The position numbers were made by a program, and so were the translations under genes. From positions 2,074,770 to 2,138,769 of the forward strand of contig CAJSYZ010000010.1 in the NCBI GenBank assembly GCA_910574455.1: a stretch of DNA of 64,000 nucleotides. Reading direction: 5' to 3'. This DNA comes from Trichaptum fuscoviolaceum. Lineage: Eukaryota > Basidiomycota > Agaricomycetes > Hymenochaetales > Trichaptaceae. The first letter of the stretch is position 1; each line of letters starts with the position of its first letter. The notes under the pieces are model-generated. The model did no database searches, had not been told where the DNA came from, and saw only the letters and a program-made list of their open reading frames with translations. This document shows, one piece after another, positions 57,206 through 64,000 of the stretch.

Positions 57206-60200
57206 ATGACGAGAACAGGGAATGCGCCGTTCGACGCGTATCTGCGAGATCCTGAACCTGGTCCTCCACCATCGACGCTCTCAGATCGACGATTCGACAA
57301 CGACGACGGCGCCCCCTCGTCTTCTGCGATGGCCCACCCGTTCTACAACTCGGGTATAAAGCATGTCGAGGCGTCCAGCTTCAACTACCCGTACCAACAT
57401 CCTTACGCTCAGCACGCACACCACAACAGCGACGACAACATTCGCAGCAGGAACTCGTCGGGCTCCTCCTCTGGCCGCTCGGTCATCTCACCTCACGTCG
57501 ACGTACCGCAACTCACCCTCTCGCCGAACATCTTTGCGTCTGGGGACGGCAACACACGCAATGCTGGTGGTAGCGCACACACGGGGCTGCAGTTCCAGAT
57601 GCCCTCCTTCCTCGGTGGCATCTCAGCAGTCGCGCCCGGCGGGGGTGGCGAGGTCATCAACCCGACGGGCTTGCCCTTGTTCCCGTCGTTCAGCGTGACG
57701 GGCAACGGGATGTCGACGATGGGCCCCCCAATGGCACATTACGCCGGCTGGGCGCCTAATAGCGCGCAGATGCTGGACCCATCGGAGAAGATGTGGTTAA
57801 ACAAACAGCCGTATGTTTCTCCTCTACTCGCTTCGTGAATACCGGAATAATGCTCTGGGCGGCCCCGACTCGACGTTTGAAACGCGCATATATTGACACT
57901 CTCTTTTCGCAGAAGACATTATTCGCTCGATGAGGAAGCACCGTCGCCCCTTCCACGCCCAGTGGCGCCTCAGACAAGGAAGCCTTCTATGCCTTTTGAT
58001 TTTGCGGACGCGGGTCCTTCGTCATCGTCAACATCAACATCAACGTCGGGATTTGCACATCATGAGGGCCGTAGGACTGCTCAGCCCAACTCTCGGACGC
58101 CTTTCACCGCCAGCGACGACTCTCCAATGTCCCCATTCATCGATCGCCCGTCCACCTCTCAGTCGGACTCCTTCGCTCGGTATCCGTCCAATACGGCGAG
58201 CGCAGGTGCATCTGCAGTTCAACAAACCGACCTTCGTGCTATTTCTCTTCTCGAGTCGCCCATTACCAGCACTTCAACGGATGTTTACTCGCAGAGCATC
58301 CTGGAGCAGCCAAACTCAAGTCACCTTCCGCTTTATTCGCTCTCTGGTTTCAATGCTCTCCCCATACTGTCGCGTGTCTGCAACCGTCCTCGCCCTATGA
58401 TATCGCTTGGCCCGATCGATATGGCCTGCGCGTTTGTGGTTGCAGACGCCCGTCAGCCCGATACGCCCATCGTATACGCCAGTCGCACTTTTTGCGAACT
58501 CACGGGATACACGGAGATGGAGGTAATAGGCAAGAACTGTCGTTTTCTGCAGTCACCGGATGGCAATACCATACGTGGCGAGGAGAGAAAGTTCACGAGC
58601 TCCGATGCGGTCCGCAACATGCGCTTCGCAGTAGGCTCGGACGTGGGCCCGCAGAGTTGGAGAGAGTGCCAGGTGTCGCTAATCAACTACCGCAAAGACG
58701 GCCAGCCGTTCATGAACCGTGTCTCTATCATCCCAGTCCCTGCAGAGGATTCTGCTCCCGTTTCGGATAATTCAGACAACCCCACGGGCTGGGAGAAGGA
58801 AATTGGGTTTGTCGTTGGGTTCCAAGTCGACCTAAATGAACAACCATCACGCATCATTGAACGCCTTCGCAATGGTCGGTACTACCCGCAGTATGTTAAC
58901 ATGGCTGATACGGGGAAAGCGATTGGTCCGTCGGAGCGCTGCGCGAAACGCATGCGCAATGCTTTAAGAGAGTGGATATGTGACAGCAAGATTCAGGCAG
59001 TTTTAAAACTTTCGACTTCGTGTAACGCCAGCCTCGTAACAAAAGCTTCCTCTAACTCGGAGGGCTCCCAACCAACGACTTCTACACTCACGGCACCTCA
59101 TCCACATCTGCCCGACCCTCATGATGCTCGCCAATGGTTACACATGCTGCTTCTGGAGCATATGCCGGACTTCGTCCTTGTTCTCTCACTCAAGGGCCAT
59201 TTCTTATATATTGCACCAGCCGTAAAGCGGGTGCTTGGGTATAATTCTTCAGATCTTCTTGGACGCTGCATCTCTGAGTTCTGCCACCCAAGTGACTCCG
59301 TTCCCTTACTTCGTGAGCTTAAAGAAAGTACTATCTCGCATAATGGTCCGTATATGGGCCAGGGATACGGACTTGGCATCTTCGGCACAGTCGACGCGAC
59401 ACAAGGGTCAGCTACCGGTATGGATAGTGCACGGATGGCTGTGCGAGGAACTTCAGTAGAGGGCATGGAGAATCTTGAACTCGAGCTGAGCGCCAACCGA
59501 GTACGAACGGTGGATCTTCTGTTTAGAATGCGAGACAATGCCGGAAATTTCAAGTGGATAGAATGTCTTGGTCGATTGCACGTCGAGCCCGGTAAAGGCC
59601 GCAAGGCGATCGTCCTGAGTGGCCGTGGGTGTCCCCTCCCGAACTTGGACTGGAATGTGGTCTCCTCGGCAGGTGGATTGATGGCGCCGACGAGCACTGT
59701 GCGCTCGGTTGCTTTGGATGCGTCCTTGCCGATGAAGAGAAAGCGCAGCGATGCAGAGGACGAGGACGAGGACCAAGATGACGAAGGTGATGATGTTGCG
59801 GAGGTCGTCCATGAGGAAAAGGAGTTCTGGGCCATATTGTGCGACGATGGGCTTGTGCTTGTTGCGAGTGCGGGCGTGAAAGATATACTTGGCTGGGGTG
59901 CTGGAGAGATGATTGGACGCTCTGTCCGCGACATTCTTGCGGAGGCTGTCAGTGGCGATCATCAGAACGGAGCCAAGGACTTTTTCGATGCTATGAAGCA
60001 CATGTTGACGGCAAATCAGTCGACGGCCGATGACAGTCGGGTAAAGTCTTTGAGTTGTTGTCTGAGGACTAAGGGCGGAGAAACACGGAGGATGGAGGTC
60101 GTGCTTTATGGTCCATCGGTTGACGCCGCGCAGGTTGCGCCTGGGACGCAGCGGTTCATCATCCAATGCAAGACCGTTCTGAGCGAAATCACCGCTGAAT

Positions 60201-60526
60201 CGGACACCACAACACCGAGGTCGAGGGCGATCATAGCTATCCCGCGGCGAGCTAGCGCAGATCACGTACATGGACCATCCCGTACCTCGCCTGATGACGA
60301 TCTCGAGGTCTTCACGGAGCTCACCCCTGCGCGCGCCACGTCGTGGCAGTACGAGCTTCAACAGCTCAAGTTCGCGAATCGGAAATTGCGGCGGGCAGTG
60401 GCGACGCTGGAGTCTAATCTGAGCAGTCCTTCGACTACTGTGTCGACGTCATCCTCTGGGTCTTCGCTTGTGCTTCACTTGGATATTCCGGTGGAAGCGC
60501 CTGCGGGGCCTTCATCGTCGTGCTAG
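57206..60526 (+). CDS. WC-1: White Collar-1-type blue-light photoreceptor (LOV/PAS protein)
   Basis: This is a flavin-binding blue-light sensor that pairs with WC-2 to activate light-induced genes in the nucleus. Two exons (57206-57810 and 57913-60526) encode 1072 residues. The first 350 are Ser/His/Pro/Gly-rich and disordered. A LOV domain lies at about 375-500: MACAFVVADARQPDTPIVY, SRTFCELTGYTEMEVIGKN, then the photoactive NCRFLQSP. Its Cys forms the flavin adduct. A second PAS occupies about 610-780 (MPDFVLVLSLKGHFLYIAPA) and a third about 840-980 (FWAILCDDGLVLVASAGVKD). Between them an MKRKRSDAEDEDEDQDDEGD stretch is a basic/acidic nuclear signal. There is no GATA zinc finger at the C-terminus, which ends in a coiled segment and a Ser/Thr tail. 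This is the usual basidiomycete form, where WC-2 supplies DNA binding. Confidence 0.96.
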
Positions 60527-61170
60527 GTAGACACACGTCTTCTCTCACGAAACAAACACTCAGGGCCTAAATTCGATGGGTTTATGATCCATTTCAGTAT
60601 CATACAGAAAAACTCTCACATGAGAGTGTCTAATTATTTGGCTGCATGCTCTTCGCACGAAGAACGAACGATGCACGAAATACTCTATATTGTCCATATC
60701 CTACATGTCATGGCTCTATTTTGCTGCAATACGGACATTTATAGCTATAGACTGACTGATTGTATCTGTATTTTTACGTAGCTGTTCTTCTCATGCTATC
60801 GTTTTGGTTGCGCCTTTCCCTCTGTAGTACATAGTTGCTCGCTGTCTGTAGTACATAACTCCTCGCTGTCTGTAGTACATATCTCCTCGCTGTTTGTGTC
60901 GCATCGTTCATGTTCTGCTTTCTCCGTTTGTACATCGATTAACTCGGTCTCGAATAGAATTTAATTCTTAATTAACCAATGAACGTACTAAATATATTGA
61001 TAGACTATTTCAAAGCCGACAGAGGACCGCACAGCAGGAATATAAAATAAAGGAGTGAATGGATGTTGATTTGCTTGAAATGCAGAGCGAGAGCAAGGAG
61101 TGGCTAGTTATACCAAAAATAAAATATAAAAGAAACAGTGTGATTCAGATCACCACAAGATAGAATCCGG
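60527..61170. other. Convergent 3' region, WC-1 / CAP-Gly gene
   Basis: A+T-rich with no gene. It contains the 24-bp tandem repeat listed separately and the two 3' UTRs. Confidence 0.6.
60823..60894 (+). repeat. Tandem repeat, three 24-bp units
   Basis: Three direct copies of TGTAGTACATA-x5-CTCGCTGTC, at 60823-60846, 60847-60870 and 60871-60894, differ at only a few positions, the last one ending in T. A degenerate fourth copy may follow (TGTGTCGCATCG). It lies in the 3' untranslated zone after WC-1. Confidence 0.9.
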
Positions 61171-64000
61171 CTAGAGTCCAGCGTCCACTACGTACAACAC
61201 CTGTTGAGGCCTTACGAAAAGTCCTCGGTACTCTGAACTTGAAACGTCTGAAATGGACGGAGACGCAGGTCTGAATCGCTTCCTTCGGTCGAAAGTAAGC
61301 TGATCACCCTCCCTCTTAGAGCCTTTATGGCCGTTCACCCAGTCAGTGCGCCGTCTTCGAGACGCACGGTCATCGTCACCCCATTCGGATGAGGAGGTGC
61401 CCACATCGAAATAACGGACACCACCCCACGTTCCATCGTTCCACTGACGTCCCTCGAGCTGCTCGTCCGCCCATTCCTCGCCCACCGGAACTTCCACGCC
61501 CACCCACGGCCCGAACTCGCCCTCGACTTCGCCGATGTAGCGCACACAGGCGCGGAACCGCTTATGTCGTGAAGAGATGATACATGGGATACCGATGTCG
61601 AGCGTCGCGCCCTTCGGTGCGACGGTGATTGTGTGTTCAAATTGCCCTCCTGGCGCGGCTGGGGTTGTACTGAGAGTGATTGTATCATTTGATTCCTTCC
61701 GCTTGAGCGTCCCCCGCGTCGTGCTCGACCCCGTGTCGCTTTTGCTGACTGAACCAGAATTTACAGACCTGTTGTCTGCTGTGATAGTGTCCGCTCTTGC
61801 CTTCCCTTTGATCGTGATTGTACTGCTTGTGTTCCCCGGGTCTTCTGGCTTAAGATTTTCCTTCGAGGGAGGCGATGGTAATGGTTTCGCTGCTTTGACA
61901 GGCTCCTTACCCTTTTCGGCAGCAGGTTTCGCGGCTGCGCTTCGTTTGCTCGGTGTAGCAGACGCTGTAGATCGAATGGACGTAGACGATGGCGTCTTTC
62001 GTAACGCAGTCGACTTTTCCGGCGTCGTCTTCACTTTCGGTACCGGTTTTAGCGTTCCCTTCGGCGTCTGCGTAGACGCCTTCCTCGCGCGCGAGGTGGC
62101 TACTGACGTGGTACTCGCTTCTGAAGGCCGCCTCGGTCTTGTGCTAGCGGAAGAAGGCAAGGCAGGCGTGGGCGCGCCTGGAGACCGAGATGTTGCATTG
62201 CGGCCTGCCGAAGTCGATGTCGTGGAAAGCGTAGAGGATGTCGAGATCCTCCGAGACCGGCCCGCCATTGATTCGCGAGCGGTCTTGAAGGCTGAAGATG
62301 TTGTCGATGTTTCACTGCGATTAGACATTGACAATGTTGACGAGGGACGTGGAGACGGAGGGGGAGGGGGGCGGAGTGTTGACTGGCCTGTTGTGCCTGC
62401 AGCAGCGTTCCTCCGGATCGTCGACGCGTGCGACCGCACGGACGATACGGACGCTGCGGAGGACTTTGGCCGTTGTACGGATGTGACGACGATTGTGTCG
62501 TTGCCCTTCTGAGATGCTGGCACACGGGGAGCACGAGCGCCAACTCCTGGTCGCCTGGATGTAGCTGATGCGCCCGCCTGCGCTGCCAATACCGTCGAGG
62601 GACCATTGTTGCCTACACTTTCAGCCAAACTTCCCGTATCGTCCGTATCCACATCCATCGTCGACGATTGCGAGCTTGAAGCACCACTGACGCTCCTGTT
62701 TATGCTCGGAGACAGTTTCGAATCTGGCCTCGACACCCTCCTCTCCCTATCTGTGAACGTAGACGACGCAGTTGCCCTCGAACGCACGCTTGATGCCACA
62801 GATGTGCGACTTGCGGTCGATACGACACTCCGGGCGACACTCCGAACAGAAGCGGCCGAGGAGGAGACAGGCTGTGTAGTTTGTTTGGCCATATTCTTGT
62901 TGAGTACGCTGGCGCGTAGCGAGTGAATGCTCATGCTATCTCGCTCGGATGCATCTTCCACTCGACTTAAAGACGGTCGCAGTCCTGACCTTGTCGGTGG
63001 ACCACGCGCAGCAGCCTGTGGTGGGTTCAAGAGATCCTCCTCAGGAACATCAAGTTCTACAAAAAATTAAATTGCGCAATTAATCGGTTAGAACGCAAGG
63101 CTCACCGTGACTAATCTCCTTCAGTGCCCAGCCTTCCAGTTGGTCAAAGCCGCCTTCTTGCCTGACGTTGACCCACCGTCTTCTTAACCATCGAACGATA
63201 TCCATTCTCGCTTGATCGACCTGAATGCGAATATGACTTGTACTTGAAAGCATTGTTTCGTTTGGCTCTGTCGGATGTGGCCGTAGTAGAATTGCTGAGA
63301 CCAGTGTCTAGGAAAATGAACTGACAGTGAGAAAAAGAGGGAGTCCTCGAAGTGTAGAAACACTGTGAAAACATACCTGGTAGAGCATCGGTGCATTCGA
63401 TTCCGATACGCCTCTTCGAACCGCATCCATCGTCCATTCCACACGCTCTCCGTCCTCAAACCTTCCCAATCCATCATTTTCCATGATGTCGACCCATTCT
63501 TGGTCCTGGAAGCACTTCTCCGCCTCGTTGCAGAGCACATCATCGATCACCTTCCGCGCCCCCAACACCATCTCGCGCACGCCGTCTGCCCAGGTGTCCA
63601 TGATATTGTTCAACTTGCTCATGGCCGCGTGCGCCGCAAACAAGAGCGGAAGCACATTCTGCGGTGTCGAGCGTTTGGCGAGACCTTTCATCAAACCGTC
63701 CTTTGTCTTTTGAGGAAGATTGGCAAATTCCTGAGTACACCATCCTTCGCCAAACAACCCGACGAGAGCTCGACGCGCGCCGCGGTCGAGATAGACGTTC
63801 TTCACGTCCGGTCGCATCGCAAACTCGAGCGTGCGAGGGGCTCGACGTGCGCATTGTCGGCACTTGCAGCCACCTGTGCCCCATTTACCACCGGTGATGC
63901 GCTCGTATTCTGAGAACTCAAGGAAAGCGTGGAACAAGCCGTGCAACATCTCGACGATGAGTCGCGCCTGAATCTCATCGTGCAGTGACTGAAGCTGCAG
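61171..64000 (-). CDS. CAP-Gly domain protein, 5' part beyond the window
   Basis: The visible C-terminal 903 residues come from three exons: from the right edge to 63377, 63307-63106 and 63056-61171, all in frame. The first visible part is helical and cysteine-containing (GTGGCKCRQCARRAPRTLEF, then MDTWADGVREMVLGARKVID). A second helical segment follows (ARMDIVRWLRRRWVNVRQEG, then GWALKEISHELDVPEEDLL). Next is a long Ser/Thr/Arg/Pro-rich disordered region. A CAP-Gly domain sits near the C-terminus: DIGIPCIISSRHKRFRACVR, then YIGEVEGEFGPWVGVEVPVG and the glycine-rich GTWGGVRYF. CAP-Gly domains bind the EEY/F end of tubulin and EB proteins, so a microtubule plus-end or cargo role is likely. The domain lacks the textbook GKNDG motif and has a shifted version. 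No known single family is assigned because the N-terminus is missing. Confidence 0.85.

Noticed and set aside
59119..60361. Two long minus-strand frames over the WC-1 gene
   Set aside because: They are shadows of the PAS-encoding exon; no motif or start context supports them.
61577..62512. 311-codon open frame on the plus strand
   Set aside because: It is antisense to the Ser/Thr-rich region of the CAP-Gly gene, whose frame is longer and holds a real domain.
1..64000. tRNA genes, CRISPR arrays and intact transposons
   Set aside because: Reading for B-box sequences (GGTTCGANTCC and its reverse), regular spaced repeats, and transposase or reverse-transcriptase motifs gave nothing convincing.

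Overview
The window is nuclear DNA from a filamentous basidiomycete, most likely an agaricomycete. The genes are split by many 40-70 nt introns with GTRNGY donors and YAG acceptors. The gene content fits this: a STE3-type pheromone receptor, a DUF6534 seven-helix membrane protein, a White Collar-1 without a GATA finger, a Tup1 corepressor and F-box/LRR and Zn2Cys6 families. I see no prokaryotic, viral or organellar genes, no tRNA, no CRISPR array and no intact transposon.

Layout. Positions 1-6000 hold the 3' end of an unidentified gene, a long non-coding or decayed stretch with two copies of one degenerate sequence, and one unassigned open frame. Positions 6.0-9.1 kb carry TUP1. Positions 10-21.3 kb are an accessory block: three tandem paralogous MFS transporters of the allantoate/nicotinate (anion:cation symporter) type, with a small Zn2Cys6 protein gene between the first two on the other strand. 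Then come dynactin p27 (minus), a DUF6534 membrane protein (plus) and an intact STE3-like receptor (minus, about 25.7-27.0 kb). Next are a doubtful gene and an L-fuconate dehydratase of the enolase superfamily (28.8-30.7 kb).

From 32 kb on the window is dense housekeeping DNA. It holds an F-box/LRR protein, DNAJC17-type J-protein, mitochondrial Asn-tRNA synthetase, SmD1, a coiled-coil protein, a SPOC/ACID-like protein, a cytochrome b561, a kinesin, a Sos7-like kinetochore protein, a CCCH zinc-finger protein, eIF2-alpha, ribosomal protein L10 (uL16), WC-1, and a CAP-Gly protein that runs off the right edge.

How the genes relate. Three head-to-head pairs share short promoters: DNAJC17/AsnRS, SmD1/coiled-coil protein, and kinesin/Sos7. 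The last promoter contains ACGCGT and CACGTG elements, suggesting cell-cycle control of two mitotic genes. The transporter array, the Zn2Cys6 gene and the dehydratase could form a loose sugar-acid or nitrogen-compound uptake module, but that is inference. The receptor raises the question of a B mating-type locus; I found no pheromone precursor next to it. Exon joins were made by eye from splice signals and reading frame. Those called 'checked' keep frame and conserved motifs across every join.
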